From positions 1,302,001 to 1,366,000 of the forward strand of contig NZ_CP124750.1 in assembly GCF_029962605.1 (NCBI RefSeq): 64,000 nt of DNA, given 5' to 3'. The stretch comes from Serratia sarumanii (lineage in GTDB: Bacteria > Pseudomonadota > Gammaproteobacteria > Enterobacterales > Enterobacteriaceae). This document shows, one piece after another, positions 1-9,676 of the stretch. Under the pieces are notes generated by a model. That model was not told where the DNA came from. It saw only the letters and a program-made list of their open reading frames with translations, and did no database searches. A program made the translations under genes and the position numbers. The stretch's first letter is position 1; each line of letters starts with the position of its first letter.

Positions 1-1809
1 CTGGCGGCGCAGCTGTACGGCGAGATGAAAGAGTTTTTCCCGGAGAATGCGGTGGAATACTTCGTCTCCTACTACGACTACTACCAGCCGGAAGCCTACG
101 TGCCCAGCTCCGATACCTTCATTGAAAAAGACGCTTCGGTGAACGAGCACATCGAGCAGATGCGCCTTTCCGCCACCAAGGCGCTGCTGGAGCGGCGCGA
201 CGTGGTGGTGGTGGCGTCGGTGTCGGCGATCTACGGCCTGGGCGATCCGGATCTTTACCTGAAGATGATGCTGCACCTGACCCAGGGGATGATCATCGAT
301 CAGCGATCCATTTTGCGCCGCCTGGCGGAGCTGCAATATTCCCGCAACGATCAGGCCTTCCAGCGCGCTACCTTCCGCGTGCGCGGCGAGGTGATCGACA
401 TTTACCCGGCGGAGTCGGACGAGCTGGCGCTGCGCGTCGAGCTGTTCGACGAAGAAGTGGAGCGGCTGTCGCTGTTCGATCCGCTGACCGGGCAGATCGA
501 GCAGGTGGTGCCGCGCTTTACCATCTACCCGAAATCGCACTACGTGACGCCGCGCGAGCGGATCATGCAAGCGATGGAAGAGATCAAGGTCGATCTGGCG
601 GACCGCCGCAAGGTGCTGCTGGCCAACAACAAGCTGCTGGAAGAGCAGCGCCTGACGCAGCGCACCCAGTTCGATCTGGAGATGATGAACGAGCTGGGCT
701 ACTGCTCGGGCATCGAAAACTACTCGCGCTACCTGTCCGGGCGCGCCGAGGGCGAGCCGCCGCCGACGCTGTTCGACTACCTGCCGGCGGACGGCCTGCT
801 GGTGGTCGACGAATCCCACGTCACCATTCCGCAGATCGGCGCGATGTTCAAGGGCGACCGCGCGCGCAAGGAAACGCTGGTGGAGTACGGCTTCCGCCTG
901 CCGTCGGCGCTGGACAACCGCCCGCTGCGCTTCGAGGAGTTCGAGGCGCTGGCGCCGCAGACCATCTATGTCTCCGCGACGCCGGGCAAATACGAGCTGG
1001 AGAAATCCGGCGGCGATCTGATCGATCAGGTGGTGCGGCCGACCGGGCTGCTGGATCCGATCGTGGAGGTGCGGCCGGTCGCCACCCAGGTGGACGATCT
1101 GCTCTCCGAGATCCGCAAGCGAGCGGCGATCAACGAGCGCGTGCTGGTGACCACCCTGACCAAACGCATGGCGGAAGACCTGACCGAATACCTGGAAGAG
1201 CATGGCGAGCGCGTGCGGTACCTGCACTCGGACATCGATACCGTGGAACGGGTCGAAATCATCCGTGACCTGCGTCTGGGCGAGTTCGACGTGCTGGTGG
1301 GCATCAACCTGCTGCGTGAGGGGCTCGACATGCCTGAGGTGTCGCTGGTGGCGATTCTGGACGCCGACAAGGAAGGTTTCCTGCGTTCCGAGCGTTCGCT
1401 GATCCAGACCATCGGACGCGCGGCGCGTAACCTGAACGGCAAGGCGATCCTGTATGGCGATCGCATCACCGATTCGATGGCCAAGGCGATCGGTGAAACC
1501 GAGCGGCGCCGCGCCAAGCAGCAGGCCTACAACGAAGCCAACGGCATCGTGCCGCAGGGGCTGAACAAGAAGATCGGCGACATTCTGCAGATCGGCCAGC
1601 CGGTCAACCGCGCCAAGAGCAAAGGCAAGGGCAAGGCGGCGGACGGCGGCGCTTCGCTGCAGAACCTTACGCCGAAAGCGCTGGATCAGAAAATCCGCGA
1701 TCTGGAAGCGCAAATGTACACCCACGCGCAAAACCTGGAGTTCGAGCAGGCGGCTGCGCTGCGCGACCAGATCCACCAGCTGCGCGAGCAGTTTATTGCG
1801 ATTTCCTGA
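1..1809 (+). CDS. uvrB: UvrB, excinuclease ABC subunit B (5' end outside window)
   Basis: DNA-damage recognition helicase-like subunit of the UvrABC nucleotide excision repair complex; it receives damaged DNA from UvrA and then recruits UvrC. The frame is open from base 1 with no start, so about 70 N-terminal residues, including the Walker A loop, lie upstream (E. coli UvrB is 673 aa; about 602 codons are here). The beta-hairpin region ([12 protein letters not shown]), the DESH Walker B box, helicase motifs in the second RecA-like domain ([24 protein letters not shown]) and the C-terminal UvrC-binding UVR domain (last ~40 residues) are visible. High-GC third positions match the rest of the window. 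Identification is very secure. Confidence 0.98.
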   Translation: MAAQLYGEMKEFFPENAVEYFVSYYDYYQPEAYVPSSDTFIEKDASVNEHIEQMRLSATKALLERRDVVVVASVSAIYGLGDPDLYLKMMLHLTQGMIIDQRSILRRLAELQYSRNDQAFQRATFRVRGEVIDIYPAESDELALRVELFDEEVERLSLFDPLTGQIEQVVPRFTIYPKSHYVTPRERIMQAMEEIKVDLADRRKVLLANNKLLEEQRLTQRTQFDLEMMNELGYCSGIENYSRYLSGRAEGEPPPTLFDYLPADGLLVVDESHVTIPQIGAMFKGDRARKETLVEYGFRLPSALDNRPLRFEEFEALAPQTIYVSATPGKYELEKSGGDLIDQVVRPTGLLDPIVEVRPVATQVDDLLSEIRKRAAINERVLVTTLTKRMAEDLTEYLEEHGERVRYLHSDIDTVERVEIIRDLRLGEFDVLVGINLLREGLDMPEVSLVAILDADKEGFLRSERSLIQTIGRAARNLNGKAILYGDRITDSMAKAIGETERRRAKQQAYNEANGIVPQGLNKKIGDILQIGQPVNRAKSKGKGKAADGGASLQNLTPKALDQKIRDLEAQMYTHAQNLEFEQAAALRDQIHQLREQFIAIS

Positions 1810-1820
1810 CCGTTGGATGG

Positions 1821-1837
1821 CGCCCGCGCGGCGGGCG
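1821..1837 (+). terminator. GC-rich hairpin after uvrB
   Basis: A perfect 7-bp stem CGCCCGC/GCGGGCG with a 3-nt loop starts 11 bases after the uvrB stop. There is no T run after it, so it is at best a weak terminator or a 3'-end stabilising hairpin. Confidence 0.3.
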
Positions 1838-1909
1838 TCGAAATTCCTTGTCGGCCGCGTCAAAGCTGTTAAGGTGTGCGGCCCGATTTGACCACGAAGA
1901 GTACCGAAC

Positions 1910-2176
1910 ATGAGCCAACACCAGTCCAAAGACCCGCTGCACGGCGTGACGCTGGAGCAACTGCTGAATAAGCTGGTGGATCACTACGGTTGGTCCGAGC
2001 TGGGCGCACGCATTCGCATCAACTGCTTCCGCAGCGATCCGAGCATCAAGTCCAGCCTGAAGTTTTTGCGTCGCACGCCCTGGGCGCGCAAAGAGGTGGA
2101 AGATCTGTATATCGATATGGTCAGCCATCCCGCCCCAGCCAGCGATAATCCCTGGCTGCGCGGGCGAGACGGTTAA
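1910..2176 (+). CDS. VF530 family small DNA-binding protein
   Basis: An 88-residue protein matching the VF530 (DUF2132) family: the family-typical stretches [20 protein letters not shown], a central GARIRINCF and the C-terminal [18 protein letters not shown] are all present. The family is small, basic-faced and helical, and VF530 homologues are described as DNA-binding; the cellular role is not established. No membrane segment or signal peptide. It stands alone about 100 bp after uvrB and converges with ybhK with only 6 bp between the stop codons. It is absent from the same position in E. coli as I remember it, so it may be a lineage-specific insertion. Confidence 0.85.
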   Translation: MSQHQSKDPLHGVTLEQLLNKLVDHYGWSELGARIRINCFRSDPSIKSSLKFLRRTPWARKEVEDLYIDMVSHPAPASDNPWLRGRDG

Positions 2177-2182
2177 ATTCGG

Positions 2183-3100
2183 TCAGCGGCGGGCGGCCAG
2201 CGCCACCAGCGCCAGATCCAGCGCCTGGCGCAGCAGCTGGCGATCGTGTCTGTAGGGGATGTCGCTCGCTTCCAGCGGCTGTTGAATCACCACCCGATCC
2301 TGCACTTCACTGGCGTCTACCGCCGGGCCGACGATCAGCGCATCGATCATCCGGCGGCCAATCTTCTCTTCCATCAGCGTCAGCTTATCCTGTAGCGACA
2401 GCGCCGCGGCGGCCACGCTCAGCTCGCGGCCGAGGTTGCCGATATAGATCATGCTGGCGCTGCTGCGGCGCAGCGCCTGGGTGAGATCGTCCAGCAGCAG
2501 CAGCGGCATCAGGCTGGTGAGGAAACTGCCCGGCCCGATCAGGATCACGTCGGCCTGCGCGATGGCGTCCAGCGCTTCGCGCGTGGCGCTGACCGGCGGC
2601 GACAGCATCAGCTCCTGCGGCATATGGGCCAGCTGATCGACATTCACTTCACCGTAAACGTGATTGCCTTCGTGATCGTGCGCCATCAAATCCACCGGCT
2701 GTTCCGACATCGGGATCAGCGCCGCGTCCACCTTCAGCAGGCTGCGCACCAGGTTGATCGCTTCCAGCGGGCGCACGCTCAGGTGATCCAGCGCTTTCAG
2801 CATCAGGTTGCCGAGGTTGTGGCCGGCCAGTTCGCCGTTGCCGCTGAAGCGGTATTCGAACATCGCCGAGGCGACGCTCGGTTCGGTGATCAGCTGGTTG
2901 AGACAGTTACGGGTATCGCCCCAGGCAATGCCGCCTTCCGAACGGCGGATGCGGCCGGTGGAACCGCCGTTGTCGGTGGTGGTGACGATGCCGGTCAGGC
3001 GGGAGCCTAAGGACGACAGGGCCGACATCACACGGCCCAGGCCGTGTCCGCCGCCTAACGCCACCACGCGGTCGAGATCGGCCAGGGTACGATTACGCAT
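2183..3100 (-). CDS. ybhK: YvcK/CofD-family gluconeogenesis factor YbhK
   Basis: 305 residues, close to E. coli YbhK (302). The N-terminal nucleotide/phosphate-binding GGGHGLGRV and the [13 protein letters not shown] loop are the signatures of the YvcK branch of the CofD superfamily. B. subtilis YvcK is needed for growth on gluconeogenic carbon and for cell-shape control, and binds UDP-sugars; the enterobacterial role is inferred from that. I chose the start at [10 protein letters not shown] because it matches E. coli. A longer frame reaching 3175 would add 25 unrelated residues. It converges with the VF530 gene. Confidence 0.93.
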   Translation of the reverse strand: MRNRTLADLDRVVALGGGHGLGRVMSALSSLGSRLTGIVTTTDNGGSTGRIRRSEGGIAWGDTRNCLNQLITEPSVASAMFEYRFSGNGELAGHNLGNLMLKALDHLSVRPLEAINLVRSLLKVDAALIPMSEQPVDLMAHDHEGNHVYGEVNVDQLAHMPQELMLSPPVSATREALDAIAQADVILIGPGSFLTSLMPLLLLDDLTQALRRSSASMIYIGNLGRELSVAAAALSLQDKLTLMEEKIGRRMIDALIVGPAVDASEVQDRVVIQQPLEASDIPYRHDRQLLRQALDLALVALAARR

Positions 3101-3163
3101 AAATTTCCTTACAAAGGGGCTGAACTGCCCGCATAAGGTAACGGATCCGGCATAAAAACGCGA

Positions 3164-3439
3164 TATACCCGTCATCCTTGAAGTTGCCTCTGTGTTGGCT
3201 GCATTTAGTTACGTGGCCCGTCCATGGGCCACGCCCCTTCAGGGCCGCTGCAAGCAGCGTTCAAATCTGCTCCCGGCAGATTTGTCACCCCAGTCACTTA
3301 CCTAAGTAAGCTCCTGGGGACTGATGAGCCTCGTCCTGAGGCCCCCCCTTCGGGCCAGCGCAAGCGCTGTTCAAATCGGTTCCCGACCGATTTGTCCCGC
3401 TCTTGCCGTCGGGAGGCAACTCCAATTATTTAGGGCATA
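3164..3439. repeat. Composite palindromic intergenic repeat with nested hairpins
   Basis: The ends form an imperfect inverted repeat: the left end reads TATACCCGTCATCCTTG and continues to AGTTGCCTC; the right end mirrors it as GAGGCAACT and on to AGGGCATA. Between them lie consecutive perfect or near-perfect hairpins: CGTGGCCC/GGGCCACG (3212-3233), GCTG/CAGC (3247-3258), CAAATCTGC-TCCCG-GCAGATTTG (3262-3284), CCCCAG with inner CTTAC/GTAAG (3288-3319), GCCTC/GAGGC (3328-3342), AGCGC/GCGCT (3357-3368) and CAAATCGGT-TCCCG-ACCGATTTG (3372-3394). The outer ends resemble a palindromic repeat I recall as common in Serratia, Yersinia and Photorhabdus intergenic regions. The inner hairpin series is an expansion of the simple form. 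No coding potential. Confidence 0.85.
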
Positions 3440-3644
3440 AAGAGTGTCATTTGCGTGATTCCGGTCAATTCGTCCGCGCAAGTGATGTTTATCATGGTTT
3501 ACCAGAATACGCGGCGTCTAAAAACGCTGTATAGACAATTATATAGCGAATTTACGCGTTGGCTATCGTTGCCGATTAGCGCTAGAATTCTGCTGAAAAC
3601 CACGGTTTCGTTCCGGCTACTCAAGGTAGCGGGAAGAGAAATCA

Positions 3645-3762
3645 AACTCCTAGCCCCTGCGCCTACGTTGTTCATCCGGAACGATATGGCGCCTGGGCCG
3701 TGGCGAAGTCAGCCACCAGGGTGCAGAGGGGAAACGCTCGCATCTCCCGACTTTGGAAAGGT
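3645..3762 (+). promoter_or_regulatory. Moco riboswitch (moaA leader)
   Basis: The moaA leader carries the conserved blocks of the Moco RNA motif: ACTCCTAGCCCCTGC at the 5' side, GGCGAAGTCAGCCACC in the middle, GAGGGGAAACGCTC and the terminal TCCCGACTTTGGAAAGG. The last block contains the Shine-Dalgarno AAAGG (3757-3761) a few bases before the moaA ATG, consistent with control at translation initiation. In E. coli this RNA responds to molybdenum cofactor and represses moaABCDE. The boundaries are approximate. Confidence 0.9.
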
Positions 3763-3765
3763 GTT

Positions 3766-4752
3766 ATGGTGCCGCAACTCATTGATGCTTATGAGCGCAA
3801 GTTCTATTACCTGCGCTTGTCGATCACCGACGTGTGCAACTTTCGTTGCACCTATTGTCTGCCCGACGGCTACAAGCCGAGCGGCAGCCCGAAAAGCTTC
3901 CTGTCGCTGGATGAAATCCGCCGCGTCAGCCGCGCGTTCGCCGAACTGGGCACCGAAAAGGTGCGCCTGACCGGCGGCGAGCCTTCGCTGCGCCGCGATT
4001 TTACCGAGATCATCGCCGCCGTGCGGGAAAACCCGGCCATCCGTACCCTGGCGGTCACCACCAACGGCTACCGTCTGGCGCGCGACGTCGCCGCCTGGCG
4101 TGACGCCGGTCTGACGGCGATCAACGTCAGCATCGACAGCCTGGATCCCCGCCAGTTTCACGCCATCACCGGCCAGGACAAGTTCCGCCAGGTGATGGAC
4201 GGCATCGACGCCGCCTTCAGCGCCGGTTTCAGCAAGGTCAAGGTCAACGCAGTGCTGATGCGCGACGTTAACCACCAGCAGCTCGGCGCCTTTCTCGCCT
4301 GGATCAAGGACCGGCCTATCCAGCTGCGCTTTATCGAACTGATGGAAACCGGCGAGGGCGGCGAGCTGTTTCGCAAACACCACGTTTCCGGCGAAGTGAT
4401 TCGCCTGCAGTTGGAGCAGCAGGGCTGGCAGCGCCAGGCACGCGGCCGCAGCGACGGCCCGGCGCAGGTGTTCAGCCACCCGGACTACCAGGGCGAGGTG
4501 GGGCTTATCATGCCGTATGAAAAAGACTTCTGCGCCAGCTGTAACCGGCTGCGCGTTTCTTCCATCGGCAATCTGCACCTGTGCCTGTTCGGCGAGCAGG
4601 GGGTGCCCCTGCGCGATCTGCTGGCCGAGGACGGCCAGCTCGACGCGCTGAAGGCGCGCATCCAGAGCGGGCTGCTGAGCAAGAAGCAGACCCATTTCCT
4701 GCATCAGGGCAACAGCGGGATCACCCAGAACCTGTCGTTTATCGGCGGCTGA
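3766..4752 (+). CDS. moaA: GTP 3',8-cyclase MoaA
   Basis: Radical-SAM enzyme that, with MoaC, converts GTP to cyclic pyranopterin monophosphate, the first step of molybdenum cofactor synthesis. 328 aa (E. coli 329). The N-terminal SAM-cluster motif CNFRCTYC is at residues 24-31, the GGEPSLR motif follows, and the second 4Fe-4S site [11 protein letters not shown] plus a downstream Cys is near the C-terminus, which ends in the required Gly-Gly. The start [13 protein letters not shown] matches E. coli and is placed directly behind the riboswitch-controlled ribosome binding site; an in-frame ATG at 3700 lies inside the riboswitch and is rejected. First gene of moaABCDE. Confidence 0.98.
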   Translation: MVPQLIDAYERKFYYLRLSITDVCNFRCTYCLPDGYKPSGSPKSFLSLDEIRRVSRAFAELGTEKVRLTGGEPSLRRDFTEIIAAVRENPAIRTLAVTTNGYRLARDVAAWRDAGLTAINVSIDSLDPRQFHAITGQDKFRQVMDGIDAAFSAGFSKVKVNAVLMRDVNHQQLGAFLAWIKDRPIQLRFIELMETGEGGELFRKHHVSGEVIRLQLEQQGWQRQARGRSDGPAQVFSHPDYQGEVGLIMPYEKDFCASCNRLRVSSIGNLHLCLFGEQGVPLRDLLAEDGQLDALKARIQSGLLSKKQTHFLHQGNSGITQNLSFIGG

Positions 4753-4776
4753 CAGCCAATAGGAGCCTATTGAACC

Positions 4777-5292
4777 ATGAGCCATGCGAGCAGCGAGTTT
4801 ATTGCGGCGCATATCGCCATCCTGACCGTCTCCGACAGCCGCGGCGCGGCGGAAGACACCTCCGGCCACTATCTGCAGGAAGCGGCGCAGGAAGCCGGCC
4901 ATCAGGTGGTGGATCGCGCCATCGTCAAAGATGACATTTACCAGATCCGCGCGCGGGTTTCCGCCTGGATCGCCGATGACAACGTGCAGGCGGTGCTGAT
5001 CACCGGCGGCACCGGTTTTACCGCCCGCGACAACACGCCGGAAGCGCTGCTGCCGCTGTTCGACAGAGAGGTGGAAGGGTTCGGTGAACTGTTCCGCATG
5101 GTGTCGTACGAAGAGATCGGCACCGCGACGATCCAGTCGCGCGCGCTGGCCGGCCTGGCCAACCGCACGGTGATCTTCGCCATGCCGGGCTCCACCCGCG
5201 CCTGCCGCACCGCCTGGGAGCGGATTATCGAAGAGCAGTTGGACGCGCGCCATCGCCCGTGCAACTTCCAGCCCCACTTGAAGAAGCCCTGA
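4777..5292 (+). CDS. moaB: Molybdopterin biosynthesis protein MoaB
   Basis: 171 aa, matching E. coli MoaB (170 aa) throughout. It carries the MoCF/MogA-like fold with the substrate-binding stretches ILTVSDSRG, the [11 protein letters not shown] loop and [13 protein letters not shown]. Homologous MogA adenylates molybdopterin; in E. coli MoaB is dispensable and its exact role is unclear. 24 bp after moaA and 3 bp before moaC, so certainly in the moa operon. Confidence 0.95.
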   Translation: MSHASSEFIAAHIAILTVSDSRGAAEDTSGHYLQEAAQEAGHQVVDRAIVKDDIYQIRARVSAWIADDNVQAVLITGGTGFTARDNTPEALLPLFDREVEGFGELFRMVSYEEIGTATIQSRALAGLANRTVIFAMPGSTRACRTAWERIIEEQLDARHRPCNFQPHLKKP

Positions 5293-5295
5293 GTC

Positions 5296-5775
5296 ATGAC
5301 ACAGCTAACCCACATTAACGCCGCCGGCGAAGCCCATATGGTTGACGTTTCCGCCAAGGCCGAAACGGTGCGTGAAGCGCGCGCCGAAGCCTTCGTCGAG
5401 ATGCTGCCCGCCACGCTGGCGATGATCGTCGACGGCAGCCATCACAAGGGCGACGTGTTCGCCACGGCGCGCATCGCCGGCATTCAGGCGGCCAAACGCA
5501 CCTGGGAGCTGATCCCGCTGTGCCACCCGCTGATGCTGAGCAAGGTCGAAGTGCAGCTGGAGGCGCAAACGCAGCACAGCCGGGTGCGCATCGAAACCTG
5601 CTGCCGGCTGACCGGCAAAACCGGCGTCGAGATGGAGGCGCTGACCGCCGCCTCGGTGGCGGCATTGACCATTTATGACATGTGCAAAGCGGTACAGAAA
5701 GACATGGTGATCGGCCCGGTGCGCCTGCTGGCGAAAAGCGGCGGCAAATCCGGCGATTTTAAGGTGAACGTATGA
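5296..5775 (+). CDS. moaC: Cyclic pyranopterin monophosphate synthase MoaC
   Basis: 159 aa (E. coli 161). It converts 3',8-cyclo-7,8-dihydro-GTP to cyclic pyranopterin monophosphate, working after MoaA. The active-site segments [30 protein letters not shown] and the catalytic-Lys region [11 protein letters not shown] are intact. The C-terminus is slightly shorter than in E. coli because the stop overlaps the moaD start (ATGA, 5772-5775), indicating translational coupling. Confidence 0.97.
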   Translation: MTQLTHINAAGEAHMVDVSAKAETVREARAEAFVEMLPATLAMIVDGSHHKGDVFATARIAGIQAAKRTWELIPLCHPLMLSKVEVQLEAQTQHSRVRIETCCRLTGKTGVEMEALTAASVAALTIYDMCKAVQKDMVIGPVRLLAKSGGKSGDFKVNV

Positions 5776-6017
5776 TCGATATTCTTTTCTTCGCGCAGGT
5801 GCGCGAACTGGTGGGCACCGGCGGCCTGTCGATGCCGGCGGATTACCCGACCGTCGAGGCGTTGCGCCAGGCGCTGTGCGCGCGCGGCGATCGTTGGGCG
5901 CTGGCGCTGGAGTCCGGCAAGCTGTTGGCGGCGGTCAATCAGTCGCTGGTGGCGGCGGACCATCCGCTGCGCGCCGGCGATGAAGTGGCCTTCTTCCCGC
6001 CGGTCACCGGGGGGTAA
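5772..6017 (+). CDS. moaD: Molybdopterin synthase sulfur-carrier subunit MoaD
   Basis: 81-residue ubiquitin-like protein, the size of E. coli MoaD. It ends in FFPPVTGG; the terminal Gly-Gly is adenylated by MoeB and thiocarboxylated, and the sulfur is used by MoaE to build the dithiolene of molybdopterin. Overlaps moaC by 4 bp and is 2 bp from moaE, matching a 1:1 complex stoichiometry. Confidence 0.96.
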   Translation: MIDILFFAQVRELVGTGGLSMPADYPTVEALRQALCARGDRWALALESGKLLAAVNQSLVAADHPLRAGDEVAFFPPVTGG

Positions 6018-6019
6018 GC

Positions 6020-6487
6020 ATGGAAAATACCCGCATTCGCGTGGGCGAAGCGCCGTTCAACGTCGGCGACGAGTACCAGTGGCTGGCGCAGTGCGACGCC
6101 GATGGCGCGGTGGTGACCTTCACCGGCAAGGTGCGCAACCATAATCTGGGTGACGACGTCAGCGCGCTGACGCTGGAACACTATCCCGGCATGACCGAGA
6201 AGGCGCTGGCGGAGATCGTGGCCGAGGCGCGCAGCCGTTGGCCGCTGCAGCGGGTGACGGTGATCCACCGCGTCGGCGCGCTGTATCCCGGCGACGAGAT
6301 CGTGTTCGTCGGCGTGACCGGCGCGCACCGCAGCATGGCGTTCGCCGCCAGCGAGTTCATCATGGACTACCTGAAGACCCGCGCGCCGTTCTGGAAGCGC
6401 GAAGCCACCGGCCAGGGCGATCGTTGGGTGGACGCTCGCGACAGCGATCGCGAGGCCGCGCAGCGCTGGCACGACGCGGCTAAATAA
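6020..6487 (+). CDS. moaE: Molybdopterin synthase catalytic subunit MoaE
   Basis: 155 aa (E. coli 150). The large subunit of molybdopterin synthase, which takes sulfur from MoaD-thiocarboxylate to convert cPMP to molybdopterin. Conserved segments: VTFTGKVRNHN, LEHYPGMTEKAL, the HRVG block, HRSMAFAASEF, and the catalytic-Lys region LKTRAPFWKRE. Last gene of the moa operon; a hairpin follows at 6563. Confidence 0.97.
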   Translation: MENTRIRVGEAPFNVGDEYQWLAQCDADGAVVTFTGKVRNHNLGDDVSALTLEHYPGMTEKALAEIVAEARSRWPLQRVTVIHRVGALYPGDEIVFVGVTGAHRSMAFAASEFIMDYLKTRAPFWKREATGQGDRWVDARDSDREAAQRWHDAAK

Positions 6488-6562
6488 CGCGTCAACAGCG
6501 GAAACAAATCAAGACCTTTGCCGCTTTCGCCCGGCATATTCTGTGGTACGCTTATAGCAGGC

Positions 6563-6584
6563 GAAGCCCCGTTCGCGGGGCTTC
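6563..6584 (+). terminator. Hairpin between moaE and ybhL
   Basis: Perfect 8-bp stem GAAGCCCC/GGGGCTTC with a 6-nt loop, 75 bp after the moaE stop and 34 bp before the ybhL start. The following bases are GGAATCTTGTTT rather than a pure T run. It could end moa transcription or be part of the ybhL leader. Confidence 0.45.
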
Positions 6585-6617
6585 GGAATCTTGTTTACAA
6601 CGCAAAAGGTAACCGTC

Positions 6618-7328
6618 ATGGACCGATATCCACGCTCTAATGGTTCAATCGTCGAACGTGCCAACAGCGGCATTCAGGCCTACATGGCGCAGGTTTACGG
6701 CTGGATGACCTGCGGTCTGCTGCTGACGGCGTTCGTTTCCTGGTATGCGGCCAACACGCCCGCGATCCTCAACTTCATCTTCTCCAGCCAGATCACCTTC
6801 TTCGGCCTGATCATCGCTCAACTGGCGCTGGTGTTCGTGATCTCCGGCATGGTCAACCGCCTGAGCGGCGCGGTGGCCACTTCGCTGTTCATGCTGTACT
6901 CGGCGCTGACCGGGCTGACGCTGTCGAGCATCTTCATTGCCTACACCTACAGCTCGATCGCCAGCACCTTCGTGGTCACCGCCGGCATGTTCGGCGCCAT
7001 GAGCCTGTATGGCTACACCACCAAGCGAGATCTGAGCGGCTTCGGCAGCATGCTGTTCATGGCGCTGATCGGCATCGTGCTGGCCTCGCTGGTGAACATC
7101 TGGCTGAAAAGCACCGCGCTGATGTGGGCGATCACCTACATCGGGGTGGTGGTGTTCGTCGGCCTGACCGCGTACGACACGCAAAAACTCAAGGCGATGG
7201 GCGAGCAGCTGAACGCCGATGATAAAGACAGCTTCCGCAAGTACGCCATCGTCGGCGCGCTGACGCTGTATCTCGATTTCATCAACCTGTTCCTGATGTT
7301 GTTGCGTATCTTCGGCAACCGCCGCTAA
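6618..7328 (+). CDS. ybhL: BAX inhibitor-1 family inner membrane protein YbhL
   Basis: 236 aa, closely matching E. coli YbhL (234). Seven hydrophobic segments and the Bax1-I family stretches GYTTKRDLSGFG, MWAITYIGVVVFVGLTAYDT and LDFINLFLMLLRIFG are present. The C-terminal Asp of AYDTQ is one of the family's conserved aspartates linked to pH-gated calcium leak in the bacterial homologue BsYetJ; the YbhL substrate is not known. Start chosen at MDRYPRSN (with AAAAGG upstream) as in E. coli; an in-frame ATG at 6591 is upstream of the ribosome binding site. Confidence 0.95.
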   Translation: MDRYPRSNGSIVERANSGIQAYMAQVYGWMTCGLLLTAFVSWYAANTPAILNFIFSSQITFFGLIIAQLALVFVISGMVNRLSGAVATSLFMLYSALTGLTLSSIFIAYTYSSIASTFVVTAGMFGAMSLYGYTTKRDLSGFGSMLFMALIGIVLASLVNIWLKSTALMWAITYIGVVVFVGLTAYDTQKLKAMGEQLNADDKDSFRKYAIVGALTLYLDFINLFLMLLRIFGNRR

Positions 7329-7373
7329 ATCCGTGGTCTTTCAAGCAGCAGCTTGAAATCCACAGGACTTACC

Positions 7374-7406
7374 AGGCTCTGCATGTGACATGCAGAGCCT
7401 TTTTTA
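7374..7406 (+). terminator. Intrinsic terminator of ybhL
   Basis: Perfect 11-bp stem AGGCTCTGCAT/ATGCAGAGCCT (7374-7384, 7390-7400) with a GTGAC loop, followed by six T. The T run overlaps the stop codon of the convergent ybhR. A second smaller hairpin TTCAAGC/GCTTGAA lies just upstream at 7340-7357. Confidence 0.92.
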
Positions 7407-8510
7407 TGCGATCTTGCGGCGGAACAGCGCGTAGGCGGCGCTGCCGGTGGTGGCGGTGATCACCAGCAGCGGCCACAGGCTGTGCCAGATGATGTTGAAA
7501 CTGGCGTCCTTCAGGTAGATCTGCTTGGTGATGTCGGTGAAGTGGCGTATCGGGTTAACCCAGGTCAGATCCTGCAGCCACACCGGCATATTCTCTACCG
7601 GCGAGACGTAACCCGAGAGCAGGATCGCCGGCATCATGAACACGAACACGCCGATGAACGCCTGCTGCTGAGTGGCGCACAGCGACGAGATCAGCAGGCC
7701 GAAACCGACCAGCGACAGCCCGTAGATCAGCATGGTGGCATAGAACAGCAGCAGCGATCCGGCGAACGGGATCTGATACAGGAAGATGCCGATCAGCAGC
7801 ACGATGCTGGCCTGGAAGCTGGCGACGATCAGCGCCGGCACCGCCTTGCCGATAAAGATCTGCCAGGTGGTGAGCGGCGAGACCAGCAGCTGTTCCAGCG
7901 TGCCCTGTTCGCGTTCGCGCGCCACCGACAGCGAGGTGACGATCAGCACGCCGATGGTGGTGATCATGGCGATCAGCGACGGCACCACGAACCATTTGTA
8001 GTCCAGATTCGGGTTATACCAGTTGCGCACCACCAGCTCGCTGTTGTTGGGTTTAGCGCGGTTGCCGAGCAGCTCGTTCTGATATTCCTGCACGATCTGC
8101 TGCACGTAGTTGGCGGCGATCTGCGCGCTGTTGGAGTTGCGCCCGTCGAGCAGCAGCTGCAGCGGCGCGGTGTTGCCGGTGGCGATATCGCGCGAGAACT
8201 GCGCCGGGAAGCGGATCAGCAGCAGCGCCCGCTGGTTGTCGATGGTGGTCTTTATCTCCTGCGGGCTGCGCAGCAGCAGCACGTGTTGAAAGGCCTTGGC
8301 CTTGGCGAAGCGCTGGGTCAGCTCTACCGAGGCCTGGCCGCTGTCCTCGCTGTAGACCGCGATGGTGGCGTTGGTGACTTCCAGCGTCGCGGCGAACGGG
8401 AACAGCAGCACCTGCAGGATCACCGGCATGATTAAAATGGCGCGGGTTTGCGGATCGCGCAGCAGCGCCTGCATTTCCTTGATGATGAGCGTCAACAGAC
8501 GATGAAACAT
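7404..8510 (-). CDS. ybhR: ABC-2 exporter permease YbhR
   Basis: 368 aa, identical in length to E. coli YbhR. One N-terminal membrane anchor, a large periplasmic domain (about residues 40-170) and five or six C-terminal membrane helices of the ABC-2 type; the amphipathic [15 protein letters not shown] segment is the coupling signature. Partner of YbhS and the ATPase YbhF in the YbhGFSR tripartite-type exporter, linked in E. coli to resistance to cefoperazone/chloramphenicol and to Na+(Li+)/H+ exchange. Start at MFHRLLTL as in E. coli; the frame open further upstream is only a shadow of ybhS. Confidence 0.95.
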   Translation of the reverse strand: MFHRLLTLIIKEMQALLRDPQTRAILIMPVILQVLLFPFAATLEVTNATIAVYSEDSGQASVELTQRFAKAKAFQHVLLLRSPQEIKTTIDNQRALLLIRFPAQFSRDIATGNTAPLQLLLDGRNSNSAQIAANYVQQIVQEYQNELLGNRAKPNNSELVVRNWYNPNLDYKWFVVPSLIAMITTIGVLIVTSLSVAREREQGTLEQLLVSPLTTWQIFIGKAVPALIVASFQASIVLLIGIFLYQIPFAGSLLLFYATMLIYGLSLVGFGLLISSLCATQQQAFIGVFVFMMPAILLSGYVSPVENMPVWLQDLTWVNPIRHFTDITKQIYLKDASFNIIWHSLWPLLVITATTGSAAYALFRRKIA

Positions 8511-8521
8511 CGCTTTTCTCC

Positions 8522-9676
8522 TCAATCCAGCCGGCGCTGGGTTTTCCAGGCCGTCAGGCCGATGAACACCACCGCGGAAGCGATCAGGAACAGCAGATTG
8601 ATCAGCAGCACGGTGCCGACGTTGCCCGCCAGGAACAGCGTTTGCAGCGTGCTGACGAAGTAGCGCGCCGGAATGATGTAGGTCACCGCGCGCACAATGG
8701 CCGGCATGCTGTCGATCTGGAAGATGAAGCCGGACAGCATGATCGACGGCAGGAAGGCGGCGTTCAGCGCCACCATCGCCGCATTGAACTGATTGCGGGT
8801 GAGGGTGGAGATCAGCAGGCCCATGCCGAGGGTGCTGGCGAGGAACAGGCTGCTGATCAGCAGCAGGATCAGCAGCGAGCCGCGATAGGGCACGCCGAGC
8901 ACCCACACCGCCACCGCCATGCACAGCGCCATGGCGGCCATGCCGAGGAAGTAATAAGGGATCAGCTTGGAGAGCAGCAGCTCGCTGCGCGTCACCTGGG
9001 TGGACAGCAGAGCCTCCATGGTGCCGCGCTCCCATTCGCGGGCGATCACCAGCGAGGTGAGGATGGCACCGATCACCGTCATGATGATGGTGATGGCGCC
9101 GGGAATGATGTAGTGCCGGCTGATGGCCGCCGGGTTGAACCAGTAGCGCATCTGCACGTCAATCAGCGGCTTGTCGCTGTTACCCCGATCGGCGGCGCGC
9201 TGTTGCTGCCAAACTTGCCATACGCCCTGGGCGTAACCCTGCACGAAGTTGGCGGTGTTCGGCTCGCTGCCGTCGGTGATCACCTGGATTGGGGCGCTGT
9301 CGTGCGGGCGCGCCATGCGCTGGTCGAAATCCACCGGGATCACCACCAGGCCGCGGATCGTGCCGGCCTGCATCTGCTGGATCAGCCGTTGGCGGTTGTC
9401 GCTGATGGTCGGTTCGATATAGGGCGAACCGGCGAAGGCGTGGGCCAGATCGCGCGCGTCTTCGCTCTGCTGCTCCATCAGAATGCCCAGATGCAGCTTG
9501 CTGGAGTCCAGGTTGATGCCGTAGCCGAAGATAAACAGCAGCATCAGCGGGATGACGAAGGCGATCAGGCCGCTGCTGGGATCGCGCAGTATCTGCCGCG
9601 TTTCCTTCAGGCACAGCGCGCGCAGCCGGCGCCAGGAGAAGCCGCCGTCGTCGATTGGGGTGCGGTTATCGCTCAC
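8522..9676 (-). CDS. ybhS: ABC-2 exporter permease YbhS
   Basis: 384 aa (E. coli 377). Paralogue of YbhR: N-terminal helix after [16 protein letters not shown], periplasmic domain, then a cluster of membrane helices and the coupling segment [15 protein letters not shown]. Begins with GTG, and GTGA overlaps the ybhF stop by 4 bp, so translation is coupled to the ATPase. Forms the heterodimeric membrane channel with YbhR. Confidence 0.94.
   Translation of the reverse strand: MSDNRTPIDDGGFSWRRLRALCLKETRQILRDPSSGLIAFVIPLMLLFIFGYGINLDSSKLHLGILMEQQSEDARDLAHAFAGSPYIEPTISDNRQRLIQQMQAGTIRGLVVIPVDFDQRMARPHDSAPIQVITDGSEPNTANFVQGYAQGVWQVWQQQRAADRGNSDKPLIDVQMRYWFNPAAISRHYIIPGAITIIMTVIGAILTSLVIAREWERGTMEALLSTQVTRSELLLSKLIPYYFLGMAAMALCMAVAVWVLGVPYRGSLLILLLISSLFLASTLGMGLLISTLTRNQFNAAMVALNAAFLPSIMLSGFIFQIDSMPAIVRAVTYIIPARYFVSTLQTLFLAGNVGTVLLINLLFLIASAVVFIGLTAWKTQRRLD

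Noticed and set aside
3164..3439. Possible CRISPR-like or tRNA-like array
   Set aside because: The palindromes are not regularly spaced direct repeats with unique spacers, and no tRNA cloverleaf or cas gene is present.
7404..9035. A 543-codon version of ybhR extending upstream
   Set aside because: The extra N-terminus overlaps ybhS in another frame and is low complexity; homology starts at MFHRLL at 8510.
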